NCBI GenBank assembly: GCA_017464225.1 | Contig: JAFUDW010000117.1 | Span: forward strand, 1 to 46,719 | DNA from: Clostridia bacterium | GTDB lineage: Bacteria; Bacillota_A; Clostridia; Christensenellales; Aristaeellaceae | Length of the DNA stretch: 46,719 bases | Reading direction: 5' to 3' | Notes under the pieces: generated by a model | What the model was told of the DNA's origin: nothing | Databases searched by the model: none | The model's input: the letters and a program-made list of their open reading frames with translations, nothing else | Translations under genes and position numbers: made by a program | In this document: piece by piece, positions 13,978 to 22,554 of the stretch | Position numbering within the stretch: position 1 is the first letter of the stretch | Layout of the letters: every line of letters starts with the position of its first letter

Positions 13978-16044
13978 ATGATGCCGTCCCGTGCCCAAGA
14001 TGAGATTTTGATCGGTTCTATTTTCAGCGATGAAACGCCGCTGTTCCGTACGCCCGCCGAGCCCGAACCGGGCGATACCGTCAGCGTGCGCCTGCGCATT
14101 AAAAAGGATATATACGTACAGGTAACGCTGCTGGTGGGCTATCCCACGGTGATCATTCCGATGAAGAAGTGCCGTACGGACGATAGCTTTGATTGGTATG
14201 AAGCCGCGCTGCAATGCGAGGATAAGCCTGTTTTTTATTCCTTTCTGATCGAGCGGGACGGCAGCTTTATCCATTACTGGAAAACGGGTTACAGCCTGAC
14301 CGATTCCGTGCCTTTCCCCGATCCGGCCCATGCTTTTCGTATCCAGCCCGGCTTCCATGTACCGGAATGGGCCAAAGGGGCCGTTCAGTATCAGATTTTT
14401 ACCGATCGCTTCCGCAACGGCGACCTCGGGAACGACGTAAGAGACAGGGAATACTATTATATTAACGGCTACACGCGGCATGCCGAGGCATGGGATGAAT
14501 TGCCCAAGGCCGGAGATTTCCGCTGTTTCTATGGCGGCGATCTGCAGGGCGTCATGGAAAAGCTGGATTATTTGCAGTCCTTGGGCGTGGAGGCCATCTA
14601 TTTCAACCCGATCTTCGTTTCGCCCTCCAGCCATAAGTATGATACCCAGGATTACGCCCACGTGGATCCGCATTTTACCGCCTTTGTCCGGGATGAGGAC
14701 AGGCCGATGGAAGGCTCCGAGCGAAAGAATAGCCATGCCAGCCAATATATTTTGCGGACCACCGACGAGGATAACCTCAAGGAGAGCGACGCCTTTTTTG
14801 CCCGCTTCTGCCAGGAAGCCCATCGTCGGGGCATGAAGATCATCCTGGACGGCGTGTTCAACCACTGCGGGTCTTTCAATAAATGGATGGATAAAGAGGG
14901 CATCTATAAAAAGAACGATGTGTATCAGCCCGGCGCTTACGGTGAGGTCAGGAGCCCTTACCGCAAGTATTTCCATTTCCGGGATAAAAAGGAATACGAC
15001 AGCTGGTGGAATATGGAAACTCTGCCCAAGCTGTATTATGAAACCTCCCGGGAGCTGTGCGAGGAGATCTTCCATATCGCAGAAAAATGGGCGTCACCGC
15101 CCTATTCCATTGACGGATGGCGCTTGGATGTGGCCGCCGATCTGGGGCACAGCCGGGAGTTCAATCATCTGTTCTGGAAGGAATTCCGCCGCCGCGTGAA
15201 GGCGGTGAATCCCGATTTGCTGATCGTGGCCGAGCATTACGGCAATCCCGCCGAATGGCTGGCTGGCGATGAATGGGACACCGTGATGAACTATGATGCT
15301 TTTATGGAGCCCGTCACCTTCTTTCTGACCGGCCTTGAAAAGCATTCCGATTATCGCCGGGACGATCTGTATCAGAACGGCAAGGCGTTTTTTGAGATCA
15401 TGGGGGAAACCATGTCCCGCATGCCGCTGCCCGCGCTGCAATGCGCCATGAACGAGCTGAGCAACCATGATCACAGCCGGTTTATGACCCGCACCCATGG
15501 CCGTCCCGGAAGGCTGGATACCGCGGGCAGCGAGGCCGCCGCTGAGGGTATCCGGCCCGAGGTATTCAGGGAAGCCGCCGTGCTGCAGATGACCTGGCCC
15601 GGCGCGCCTACGATCTATTATGGCGATGAGGCCGGACAGGTGGGCTGGACCGATCCCGATAACCGCCGCACCTATCCCTGGGGGCACGAGGATCAGGGGC
15701 TGATCGATATGCATCGCGCTTTGGCCTCGCTGCGCCGCGAGTTGCCCGTGCTTCGCTGCGGCAGCATAAAGCAGCTGTGCGCCGGAGATGGGCATATCGC
15801 TTACGCCCGTTTTGATGAAACCGCCAACGTGATCGTCGCCTGCAACAATAGCGATGATCCCCTGGTATTTGTGCTGCCGCTGCGCGATCTTGGCATTGCG
15901 GACGGCACGCGCGTGATCCAGCGTTTCTCCACCACGGAGGACGGCTTTACCAATATCTCCCAGGAGGTGGGCACTGTGCGCGACGGCGTGCTTCTGTACC
16001 GCCTCACCGGACGAAGGGCTGCTGTGCTGACGCCGGAAAAATGA
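13978..16044 (+). CDS. GH13 alpha-amylase family (cyclomaltodextrinase/neopullulanase-like)
   Basis: 688 residues without a signal peptide, so it acts in the cytoplasm on imported maltodextrins. An N-terminal beta domain (about 1-125) precedes the barrel, as in neopullulanases. Conserved regions: VQYQIFTDRFRNGD at the barrel start; DGVFNH (region I); IDGWRLDVA with the nucleophile Asp (region II); LIVAEHYG with the acid/base Glu (region III); LSNHDHSR with the third Asp (region IV). A C-terminal beta domain follows. Start: AAAGGAG at 13959-13965 is followed 12 nt later by two ATGs at 13978 and 13981; an upstream ATG at 13951 precedes the ribosome site and is less likely. It stands alone, with a palindrome far downstream. 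Exact specificity (cyclodextrin, pullulan or maltogenic) cannot be read. Confidence 0.88.
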   Translation: MMPSRAQDEILIGSIFSDETPLFRTPAEPEPGDTVSVRLRIKKDIYVQVTLLVGYPTVIIPMKKCRTDDSFDWYEAALQCEDKPVFYSFLIERDGSFIHYWKTGYSLTDSVPFPDPAHAFRIQPGFHVPEWAKGAVQYQIFTDRFRNGDLGNDVRDREYYYINGYTRHAEAWDELPKAGDFRCFYGGDLQGVMEKLDYLQSLGVEAIYFNPIFVSPSSHKYDTQDYAHVDPHFTAFVRDEDRPMEGSERKNSHASQYILRTTDEDNLKESDAFFARFCQEAHRRGMKIILDGVFNHCGSFNKWMDKEGIYKKNDVYQPGAYGEVRSPYRKYFHFRDKKEYDSWWNMETLPKLYYETSRELCEEIFHIAEKWASPPYSIDGWRLDVAADLGHSREFNHLFWKEFRRRVKAVNPDLLIVAEHYGNPAEWLAGDEWDTVMNYDAFMEPVTFFLTGLEKHSDYRRDDLYQNGKAFFEIMGETMSRMPLPALQCAMNELSNHDHSRFMTRTHGRPGRLDTAGSEAAAEGIRPEVFREAAVLQMTWPGAPTIYYGDEAGQVGWTDPDNRRTYPWGHEDQGLIDMHRALASLRRELPVLRCGSIKQLCAGDGHIAYARFDETANVIVACNNSDDPLVFVLPLRDLGIADGTRVIQRFSTTEDGFTNISQEVGTVRDGVLLYRLTGRRAAVLTPEK

Positions 16045-16112
16045 AAAGGATACAGCGTTTAGTATTGAGCTCGATTAAAGCAATGTAAAAGAGATTGGTG
16101 GGGGAATGAGAA

Positions 16113-16252
16113 GGGCCTCTGCGTCCGAGGCCTATCGCCCGCTCAACGCTGAAAGGCTGCCACTGGCAGCCTTTCAGGGCGCTTCGAGTCCCTTAACGTT
16201 TCCCTTCGCCTTCAAATTTCAGTTTATATGATTTAAACTAGGGATCAGTATC
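16113..16252. repeat. Dispersed intergenic repeat, copy B, with two hairpins
   Basis: Lies in the 309-nt gap 16045-16353. It has a GGCCTC/GAGGCC hairpin (16114-16132), a perfect 13-bp hairpin CTGAAAGGCTGCC/GGCAGCCTTTCAG (16149-16161 with 16165-16177), and a core at 16190-16220 matching copy A at 128-156. TCAGTAT follows at 16245-16251. Both copies have GGCC-type and CTGCCAG-type hairpins on the same side of the core. There is no ORF. It could be a structured RNA or a miniature repeat family. Confidence 0.5.
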
Positions 16253-16254
16253 AG

Positions 16255-16318
16255 CCTCAGAAAATCAGTCACCCCCCTGCTTTCAGCTGAAAACAGGGGG
16301 GTGACTGATTTTCTGAGG
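16255..16318. terminator. 64-nt near-perfect palindrome, bidirectional terminator
   Basis: Perfect 25-bp arms (16255-16279 with 16294-16318), then a single C/A mismatch, then TTTCAG/CTGAAA at the centre, so the whole 64 nt is self-complementary apart from one pair. Convergent genes end on both sides, at 16044 (plus) and 16354 (minus). The plus side continues CCATTTCTTTTT. Confidence 0.8.
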
Positions 16319-16353
16319 CCATTTCTTTTTAAACAGCCTGTTTATACAACGGT

Positions 16354-17292
16354 TTATCTGCTCCCTTGATCGTAAGGAATGCCTTCGGCTTTTGGCGCTG
16401 CGCTGTTCTTGGAGAAGAAGATCAACACCACCAGGGAAATGATGTAGGGAAGCATGTTGTAAACCGTACTGGGAAGGTTAAGGGCTGCCAGCAGATCAAA
16501 GCCTGTGTAGACGTTGCTCAGCGCGCGGAAAAAGCCAAACAGCATAGCCGCCAGAGCAATGCGGAAGGGCTTCCAGCCGCCGAAGATCATCACGGCCAGA
16601 GCCAGGAAACCGAAACCGGCTACGCCGTTTTCAAATTTCCATTCGCTGACGCCTGCGGTGATGTATACCAATCCGCCCAGGCCGCCCAGAAGCCCCGAGA
16701 TCATTACGCCCGCGTAGCGCATCTTGTATACATTGATACCCACAGAGGCCGCCGCCTGGGGATGCTCGCCGCAGCTCATGAGGCGCAAACCAAACCGCGT
16801 CTTGTACAGGATCACATAGGCCAATATCAACAGGCATAAAGCCAGCGGCATGAACCAGTTGAACTCATAGCCTTCCACAAGCAGAAATGCCTTTTTGGCC
16901 TGGATGTACTGTAGGGTTGAGGAGGGGTTGTTGGGGTTGGCGGAGGTATTGATGGCCTTTACGATGACTGTTGCCGCCGCTGTTCCCAGGAGGTTCATAG
17001 CGGTGCCTACCAGCGTTTGATCGGCTTTGAAGTTGATGGCAGCTACCGCAAGCAAAAGCGAATAAAGGATACCAAGCAGCATGGCGGCCAGTATGGAGAG
17101 TACAATAATGATAAAGGCGCTGCTGCCCGCTGGCATGGCGCTCATGACCAGCGCGCCGCCGAGCGCGCCGAACACCATGATACCCTCCAGGCCGATATTG
17201 ATGACGCCGCTGTGCTCGGAAAAGCAGCCGCCCAAGGCTACCAGCATCAGTACGGAAGTGAATACAAGGGTATACTGGATCAGAAGGATCAT
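16354..17292 (-). CDS. ABC transporter permease, nucleoside/BMP type (second permease)
   Basis: 312 residues with 8-9 membrane segments and the BPD_transp_2 family look: LGGCFSEHSGVINIGLEGIMVFGAL near the N-terminus, then LRLMSCGEHPQAAASVGINVYKMRYAGVMISGLLGGLGG in mid-protein. These are close to YufQ/NupC-type permeases of guanosine/nucleoside importers. GGAGG lies before the ATG, which overlaps the stop of the upstream permease (ATGA). It is the last gene of the importer operon, before the large palindrome. The nucleoside substrate is inferred from the family and from the BMP protein. Confidence 0.88.
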   Translation of the reverse strand: MILLIQYTLVFTSVLMLVALGGCFSEHSGVINIGLEGIMVFGALGGALVMSAMPAGSSAFIIIVLSILAAMLLGILYSLLLAVAAINFKADQTLVGTAMNLLGTAAATVIVKAINTSANPNNPSSTLQYIQAKKAFLLVEGYEFNWFMPLALCLLILAYVILYKTRFGLRLMSCGEHPQAAASVGINVYKMRYAGVMISGLLGGLGGLVYITAGVSEWKFENGVAGFGFLALAVMIFGGWKPFRIALAAMLFGFFRALSNVYTGFDLLAALNLPSTVYNMLPYIISLVVLIFFSKNSAAPKAEGIPYDQGSR

Positions 17293-18449
17293 TTATCGCT
17301 CCCTCCTTTCGCGGCGTTTTTCTGCTCAGCGCGTCGATCCAGCCACTTGGTTACGGTGAGCTTGAAGAACAGCACAAAGCCGCAGAAGTAGATAATCAGA
17401 GAGGAGATCAGGTTGGAAATTTCGGCGGGGTAAACCTGCTTGTTCAGCTGAGCGCCGCCGTCGGTGATGTGTTGGATAAAGAAACTGGAGAATATAGCGC
17501 CCAGGGGATGCAGGCCGCCAAGGAAGGCTGCGGCGATGCCGTTAAAGCCCATGGCGGGTACGGAGGACTGGGTGCAGCTCCATTCTTCAAAGCCCGTCAG
17601 GTAAAGCATTGCCGCGCCGATGCCTGCCAGGCCGCCCGCGATGGCCATGGTCAGGATGATGTTGGTGCGATCCTGCATGCCGCAGTATTTTGCGGCGTGC
17701 TTGTTGAGGCCTGTAGCCCGCAGTTCATAGCCCAGCTTGGTCTTGGTCAGCAGGATCCAGATGGCAAGGGCCAAAAGGATCGCCAACGGGATCGCGAGGC
17801 CGACGTATTTGTTGTTGTTGAACAGCCCGTTGATGCCCAGCTGAGGAAGCACAGCCTGAGGATGGGCGACCGTGGAAGCGACCCCGTTTTCAACGACGAC
17901 CTTTTTGGTGATTTCATAAGTATAGGGGCTTGTTGGGTTTTTAACGTTGCTCAACAGCGTGTTGACCAAGTACAAAGAAATCCAGTTGAGCATGATGCAG
18001 CTGATGACCTCGTTTACGTTGCGGTAGGCCTTCAGCGCTCCGGACAGCGCGCCGATCAGAGCGCCTGATAAAACGGCCATCAGCATGCAGGGCAGCCAGT
18101 GCCAGCCCAGACCCACGGCGCAGTAGATGCAAGCGCCGGCGCCCGCAACATATTGACCGGCAGCGCCGATGTTGAACAGGCCTACTTTGTAGGCGAACAG
18201 CACGCTCAAACTGCACATAAGCAGCGGCGCGGTTTTGACCAGGGTATTGCCCATGTTTTTGAGCTGAGTGGTCCGCTTGCTGTAATTCAGAAAGTTTTTG
18301 ATGATATCCATAATGGCTTCGCCCGCGCCGCTTGGGTTAATGATCAACAGCGCGATGAAGCCCACCAGCAGCCCCAGCAGGATACATAGCAGGGAGGAAA
18401 GCAGCGTTTGTACTGCTGGTTTGCGCAGAATGGAATTTTTACTTTGCAT
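17289..18449 (-). CDS. ABC transporter permease, nucleoside/BMP type (first permease)
   Basis: 386 residues with about ten membrane segments. It contains the permease pattern FNIGAAGQYVAGAGACIY, the coupling-loop stretch ELRATGLNKHAAKYCGMQ and the segment MGFNGIAAAFLGGLHPLGAI. It is similar to YufP/NupB-type permeases and pairs with the next gene. ATG at 18449 follows AGGAGG with 8-nt spacing, and only 3 nt separate it from the ATPase gene. The C-terminal tail RRAEQKNAAKGGSDK is charged and cytoplasmic. Confidence 0.88.
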   Translation of the reverse strand: MQSKNSILRKPAVQTLLSSLLCILLGLLVGFIALLIINPSGAGEAIMDIIKNFLNYSKRTTQLKNMGNTLVKTAPLLMCSLSVLFAYKVGLFNIGAAGQYVAGAGACIYCAVGLGWHWLPCMLMAVLSGALIGALSGALKAYRNVNEVISCIMLNWISLYLVNTLLSNVKNPTSPYTYEITKKVVVENGVASTVAHPQAVLPQLGINGLFNNNKYVGLAIPLAILLALAIWILLTKTKLGYELRATGLNKHAAKYCGMQDRTNIILTMAIAGGLAGIGAAMLYLTGFEEWSCTQSSVPAMGFNGIAAAFLGGLHPLGAIFSSFFIQHITDGGAQLNKQVYPAEISNLISSLIIYFCGFVLFFKLTVTKWLDRRAEQKNAAKGGSDK

Positions 18450-18452
18450 GCC

Positions 18453-20009
18453 TTACGCCTCCTTCCGCTTGGCGCCTGCCATGTACAGGCCCATTTCTTC
18501 GGGCGTGGTGGTCTTGGGATCCAGCTCGCCCACGATTTCTCCCTCATACATCACCAGAATTCGGTCTGATACGTCCAGCACCTCATCCATTTCAAGGGAG
18601 ACCAGCAGCACAGCTTTGCCAGCGTCCCGCTGAGCTACGATTTGCTTGTGGATGTATTCAATGGCGCCAACGTCCAGGCCGCGGGTGGGCTGAACGGCCA
18701 CAAGAAGCTTGGGATCGCGGTCGATTTCCCGGGCTACGATGGCCTTCTGCTGGTTGCCGCCGCTCATGCTGCGGGAGGTTGTTACCGCGCCCTGACCGCT
18801 GCGTATGTCGTATTGATCGATCAGCTGGTCAGCATAGGAGCGGATATTCTTGCGGCGCAGGAAGCCCGATTTGGTAAACTCACTCTCAAAATACCGCTGC
18901 AGGACAATATTGTCTTCCAGACTGTAATCCAGCACCAACCCATGCTTGTGGCGGTCTTCGGGAATATGGCTCATTCCCAGCACGCTGCGCTTACGGATAG
19001 GCATTTTGGTGATATCCTGGCCTAACAGCTCGATCTTGCCGGATACCAGCGGCTCAAGCCCGGTCAATCCATAGACGAACTCGGTTTGGCCGTTGCCGTC
19101 AATACCCGCAATGCATACGATTTCGCCTGCGCGCACTTCAAAGGATACGTTTTTGACGGCATTGTTGTGGTGAGTGCGGGAGGCAACGGTCATGTTCTCC
19201 ACCTTCAGGATCACATCGCCGATGTGCTGCTCCTGCTTTTCCACGTGGAAACTGACGTTGCGGCCCACCATCATGGCGGAAAGCTGCTCCATGGTAACGT
19301 CCTTGGTGTTGACTGTGCCAATGTATTTGCCTTTGCGCAGGACGCTGCAGCGGTCCGCCACGGCCATGATTTCGGCCAGCTTGTGACTGATAAACAGAAT
19401 ACTTTTTCCTTCGGCGGCCAGATTGCGCATGATCTGCATCAATTCTTCGATTTCCTGGGGCGTTAGTACGGCGGTGGGCTCGTCGAAGATCAGGATCTCA
19501 TTTTCGCGGTAAAGCATTTTGAGAATCTCCGTGCGCTGCTGCATACCCACGGTGATATCGCTGATCTTTGCGTCGGGATCCACCTGTAAGCCGTATTTTT
19601 CGCTCAGTTCGATCACGCGCTTACGGGCCTCGGCTTTATGCAGAAGCCCACCCTTGCCTACGGGTTCCACACCCAGGATAATGTTGTCGAGCACGGTAAA
19701 GCATTCCACCAGCTTGAAATGCTGGTGCACCATGCCGATGCCCAAGGCGTTCGCGTCGTTCGGATCGTTGATTTTGACTTCTTTGCCGTCCTTCTTGATG
19801 ACGCCTTCTTCCGGCTGGTAAAGGCCGAACAGCACGCTCATCAGCGTTGATTTGCCCGCGCCGTTTTCACCCAGAAGGGCATGGATCTCGCCCTTGCGCA
19901 GCTGCAGGGTGATGTCGTCGTTGGCAATGATGCCGGGGAAACGCTTGGTGATGTGCAGCATCTCGATGGCGTACTGTTCGCCGGTCTGCCGCGTTTGCTC
20001 ATTTCCCAA
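18453..20009 (-). CDS. ABC transporter ATP-binding protein, nucleoside/BMP type
   Basis: 518 residues with two ATPase domains in tandem, the layout of sugar- and nucleoside-type importers (YufO/NupA, RbsA-like). The first domain has Walker A GENGAGKST (about 52-60), the signature-like VGMQQR and Walker B ILIFDEPTAVLTPQE. The second has a degenerate Walker A GIDGNGQTE, the signature MSGGNQQKA and LLVAVQPTRGLDVGA, a normal asymmetry in this class. The start is TTG at 20009, with GGGAGG about 8 nt upstream. A terminator-like hairpin separates it from the substrate-binding gene, so its mRNA level is probably lower. Confidence 0.9.
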   Translation of the reverse strand: MGNEQTRQTGEQYAIEMLHITKRFPGIIANDDITLQLRKGEIHALLGENGAGKSTLMSVLFGLYQPEEGVIKKDGKEVKINDPNDANALGIGMVHQHFKLVECFTVLDNIILGVEPVGKGGLLHKAEARKRVIELSEKYGLQVDPDAKISDITVGMQQRTEILKMLYRENEILIFDEPTAVLTPQEIEELMQIMRNLAAEGKSILFISHKLAEIMAVADRCSVLRKGKYIGTVNTKDVTMEQLSAMMVGRNVSFHVEKQEQHIGDVILKVENMTVASRTHHNNAVKNVSFEVRAGEIVCIAGIDGNGQTEFVYGLTGLEPLVSGKIELLGQDITKMPIRKRSVLGMSHIPEDRHKHGLVLDYSLEDNIVLQRYFESEFTKSGFLRRKNIRSYADQLIDQYDIRSGQGAVTTSRSMSGGNQQKAIVAREIDRDPKLLVAVQPTRGLDVGAIEYIHKQIVAQRDAGKAVLLVSLEMDEVLDVSDRILVMYEGEIVGELDPKTTTPEEMGLYMAGAKRKEA

Positions 20010-20064
20010 AATGCATACCTCCCATTCGCAGTATTAAAAAGATGAAGTAATTATCTCTCTTTCT

Positions 20065-20100
20065 GACAAAAACCCCCGCGGAATCACGGGGGCTTTTGTC
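20065..20100 (-). terminator. Internal hairpin between BMP gene and ATPase gene
   Basis: 13-nt arms (20065-20077 with 20088-20100; GACAAAAACCCCC against GGGGGCTTTTGTC, one mismatch). On the minus strand the second arm is GGGGGTTTTTGTC. It probably acts as a partial terminator that leaves more binding-protein mRNA than transporter mRNA. Confidence 0.75.
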
Positions 20101-20143
20101 AAAAATCCAGGAATGCGCGCAGCATGCCTGGACTAAGGATTTC

Positions 20144-21244
20144 TTACTTCACGGTGCCCAGATCGTTCACGGTGATGGCGGTGGCGGGCATAGCGTCGAT
20201 GGCGGCGGAGACGGTTACGTCACCGGCGAACATCTTGGCGACCAGCGCGGCATAGTCATCAGCGGTGAAGCTGTCAGAGAACTGGGTGGAAGGAGCGATC
20301 TGCACATAGTTGGCAGCGGGATCGTTGCCCACCAGGCCCAGATTGTCGATCTTGCCGCCGTAGTTGTCCCACTCGCCAGCCTTGATGCCGGTCAGCAGGG
20401 TGTCAACGGTGGCAGCCAGGCCCTTCATGGCGCTGGTCACGGTCAGGCCTTCGCCATACAGACCGTCGATGGTGGCAGCCTGGTCCACGTCCACGCCGAT
20501 GACCTTGGCGCCTTCAACCTTGGCAGCAGCCTCGCCGGCAGAGGTGAAGATACCGCCGCCGCAGGCGAACACGACTTCAACGCCCAGGGTCTGATACCAG
20601 TTGTCCATGTAAGCGGTGATGTCGGCGTCGCCATAGAACTGGTTGCCGTACACATATTCAACAGTCACATCGCCCGCGATGCCCAGCTCTTCAGCAGCGG
20701 CGTTGGCGCCCTGCACGAAGCCGAAGCCATAGCGAACCACGGCGGGGACGGCCATGCCGCCCAGGAAGCCCAGGTGCTTGTAGCCCAGCTTCACGGCAGC
20801 GTAACCGGCCATATAACCGCACAGCTCTTCCTGGTACACAGCGCAGTACACATTGCTGGCAACCTCAACGCCATCGCCCAGGTCGCCCGCGCTCACGTCC
20901 AGCGCTACGAACTTGATTTCGGGATATTCGCCCTGCACTTCAGCGATGGTGCCGCCGAAAGCATAGCCGGGCATAACCAGTACGTTGTAGCCTTCATCGT
21001 CGGCCTTTTCCACCATGGCCACGCGCTCAGCGGTGCTGTCGCCGGCGGGCTTATAGTAGGTAAAATCAATGCCGTTGGCTTCGCACCAAGCCTTCGCGGC
21101 TTCATAGGTGGTCTGGTTGAAGGACTGGTCGGTGATGTCGCCGTAGTCGGTGATCATGGCAACGCGCATATCCTCAGCGGAAGCGACAGCCACGACGGAC
21201 AGCATCATGACGGCAGCCAGGAGAAAAGCAACAAACTTCTTCAT
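20144..21244 (-). CDS. BMP family substrate-binding protein of an ABC importer
   Basis: 366 residues. A signal peptide (MKKFVAFLLAAVMMLSVVAVASA) is followed by the two-lobed BMP/PnrA fold: MITDYGDITDQSFNQTTYEAA at the mature N-terminus, VLVMPGYAFGG, LGFLGGMAVPAVVRYGFGF, VVFACGGGIFTSAGEAA and VIGVDVDQ are family positions for purine-nucleoside contacts and the hinge. BMP proteins of Gram-positives are usually lipoproteins, but no Cys follows this signal; the site looks like ordinary signal peptidase I (ASA-ED). AGGAGG lies 9 nt before the ATG. It is the first gene of the importer operon, under a promoter with a palindromic operator. Nucleoside binding is family-based inference. Confidence 0.9.
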   Translation of the reverse strand: MKKFVAFLLAAVMMLSVVAVASAEDMRVAMITDYGDITDQSFNQTTYEAAKAWCEANGIDFTYYKPAGDSTAERVAMVEKADDEGYNVLVMPGYAFGGTIAEVQGEYPEIKFVALDVSAGDLGDGVEVASNVYCAVYQEELCGYMAGYAAVKLGYKHLGFLGGMAVPAVVRYGFGFVQGANAAAEELGIAGDVTVEYVYGNQFYGDADITAYMDNWYQTLGVEVVFACGGGIFTSAGEAAAKVEGAKVIGVDVDQAATIDGLYGEGLTVTSAMKGLAATVDTLLTGIKAGEWDNYGGKIDNLGLVGNDPAANYVQIAPSTQFSDSFTADDYAALVAKMFAGDVTVSAAIDAMPATAITVNDLGTVK

Positions 21245-21290
21245 GGAAAAGTTCCTCCTTTTGAATTCTGCGCCTTTTGGCGCGCAACTA

Positions 21291-21310
21291 TTACACCACT
21301 TGTGGTGTAA
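21291..21310. promoter_or_regulatory. Palindromic operator at the importer promoter
   Basis: TTACACCAC-TT-GTGGTGTAA, perfect 9-bp arms around two central bases. It lies just downstream of the -10 (21320-21315), over the expected transcription start, so a repressor bound here would block initiation. The regulator family is not known. Confidence 0.7.
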
Positions 21311-21314
21311 ATAT

Positions 21315-21343
21315 ATTATATCAAGCCTGCAAAAAAATGAAAA
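21315..21343 (-). promoter_or_regulatory. Promoter of the BMP importer operon
   Basis: On the minus strand: TTTTCA at 21343-21338, a 17-bp spacer and TATAAT at 21320-21315. The -35 is weak, the -10 perfect. Confidence 0.6.
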
Positions 21344-21414
21344 GGGAATAAAATTAAATTTTTTATTACGTTTTCAGACAAAATGTACCATTTTATCATT
21401 TGAGCGTCCGGAAT

Positions 21415-21444
21415 AAAAAAGGAGGCGCTTTTGAAGGCGTCTCC
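21415..21444 (-). terminator. Terminator of the galE-kinase operon
   Basis: On the minus strand GGAGACGCC pairs with GGCGCCTCC-like bases (one mismatch) and is followed by six Ts (plus-strand As at 21415-21420). It lies just after the kinase stop. Confidence 0.75.
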
Positions 21445-21451
21445 ATCATTG

Positions 21452-22549
21452 CTATTTGATTAGTTTTTTCATCATTTCCCGCAGCTTTTCCCGCTTTCCT
21501 TCGGTATCGCGCAGCAGCGTGATCTGGGCGCGGGCGCGGCGCAGGTTGTGATCCGCCGTATCCGTTTTGAAATATATGTCACCGTTCAGGTAATCGGCCA
21601 GGAAGCGCATGGCCATTTCAGCGGTGATCACCTCGATGCCAAAGGGCAGCAGGCGCATTTCATCCTGGGTCAGAAAGCCGTTGGTTTCCTGTACAAAGCC
21701 TCGGGTGAACGCCTCTGTTTTTTGCAGATCGAGGGCGATTTTGCTCGTATCGGGCTCATCCTCGGGCGCCGTGCTGGCGCCAAAACGTATGGCGTCGCCG
21801 TAATCGAAGAGCACCGAACCGGGCATCACGGTATCCAGATCGATCACGCAAAGCGCCTTGCCCGTCGCCTTATCCAGCATCACATTGTTGGATTTGGTAT
21901 CGTTATGGGTCACCCGCAGGGGCAGCGTGCCGTTTTCAATCAGCGGCAGGATGCCGCACAGGGCTTCTCTGCGCTCCATCAGGAAGGCGATCTCAGGCTG
22001 TACCTCGTCCGCGCGGCCCGCGGCGTCCCGGCGGATGGCTTCGTCCAACTGGGCATAGCGGACGGCGGTGTTGTGAAAATCCGGAATGGATTCAAACAGT
22101 TGATCCGCCGGATAATCGGCAAGCAGCCGCTGGAACCGGCCAAAGCCTCTTCCCACCTCCAGGAAGGCGGCGGCGTCCACTGCGTCATAGGCGAAGGCGT
22201 CCGCAATGAATGGATAAACGCGCCAGCAGCCGGTATCGTCGGTATACATCAGCTGTCCGTCCTTGGTGGGGATCACCCGCAGCACGCTGCGTTCGGTATC
22301 CTCGCCCAGACGCTGCAAGGCGCGGCGCAGGTGATCGGTGACCGATACGATGTTTTCCATCATGCGCTGGGGCTCGCGGAACACATAGGTGTTGATGCGC
22401 TGCAAAATAAAATCCTGTTTTGTGCCTGCACCTTCCATTGTGACGCGGAAGGTGGCGTTGATATTGCCCGATTTCAGCTCCAGGACGGCTGTCGGCTCGC
22501 CGGGCAGGTCAAAATGGGACATGAGCGCGAATAATTGGTTGGTTTCCAT
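21452..22549 (-). CDS. N-acetylhexosamine 1-kinase-like phosphotransferase
   Basis: 365 residues of the APH/choline-kinase fold. Visible motifs: LKSGNINATFRV (phosphate loop), FILQRINTYVF, the catalytic loop LRVTHNDTKSNNVMLD, and the metal-binding IDLDTVMPGSVLFDYGDAIR. This loop pair and length are those of NahK/LnpB, which phosphorylates GlcNAc and GalNAc at C1. Generic pipelines may call it an aminoglycoside phosphotransferase; resistance is unlikely given the galE neighbour. Start 22549 is chosen for AAAGGA with 8-nt spacing, which places it 5 nt after the galE stop. The operon is galE-kinase. No phosphorylase or uridylyltransferase gene is nearby, so the LNB/GNB route is incomplete in this window. 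Confidence 0.7.
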   Translation of the reverse strand: METNQLFALMSHFDLPGEPTAVLELKSGNINATFRVTMEGAGTKQDFILQRINTYVFREPQRMMENIVSVTDHLRRALQRLGEDTERSVLRVIPTKDGQLMYTDDTGCWRVYPFIADAFAYDAVDAAAFLEVGRGFGRFQRLLADYPADQLFESIPDFHNTAVRYAQLDEAIRRDAAGRADEVQPEIAFLMERREALCGILPLIENGTLPLRVTHNDTKSNNVMLDKATGKALCVIDLDTVMPGSVLFDYGDAIRFGASTAPEDEPDTSKIALDLQKTEAFTRGFVQETNGFLTQDEMRLLPFGIEVITAEMAMRFLADYLNGDIYFKTDTADHNLRRARAQITLLRDTEGKREKLREMMKKLIK

Positions 22550-22554
22550 GGGCT

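Noticed and set aside
21245..21451. Purine riboswitch before the BMP operon
   Set aside because: Neither the conserved purine-aptamer core nor three-way helices could be recognised; the palindromic operator explains regulation better.
21452..22549. Aminoglycoside resistance gene
   Set aside because: It shares only the fold; the motifs and the galE neighbour fit a sugar 1-kinase.
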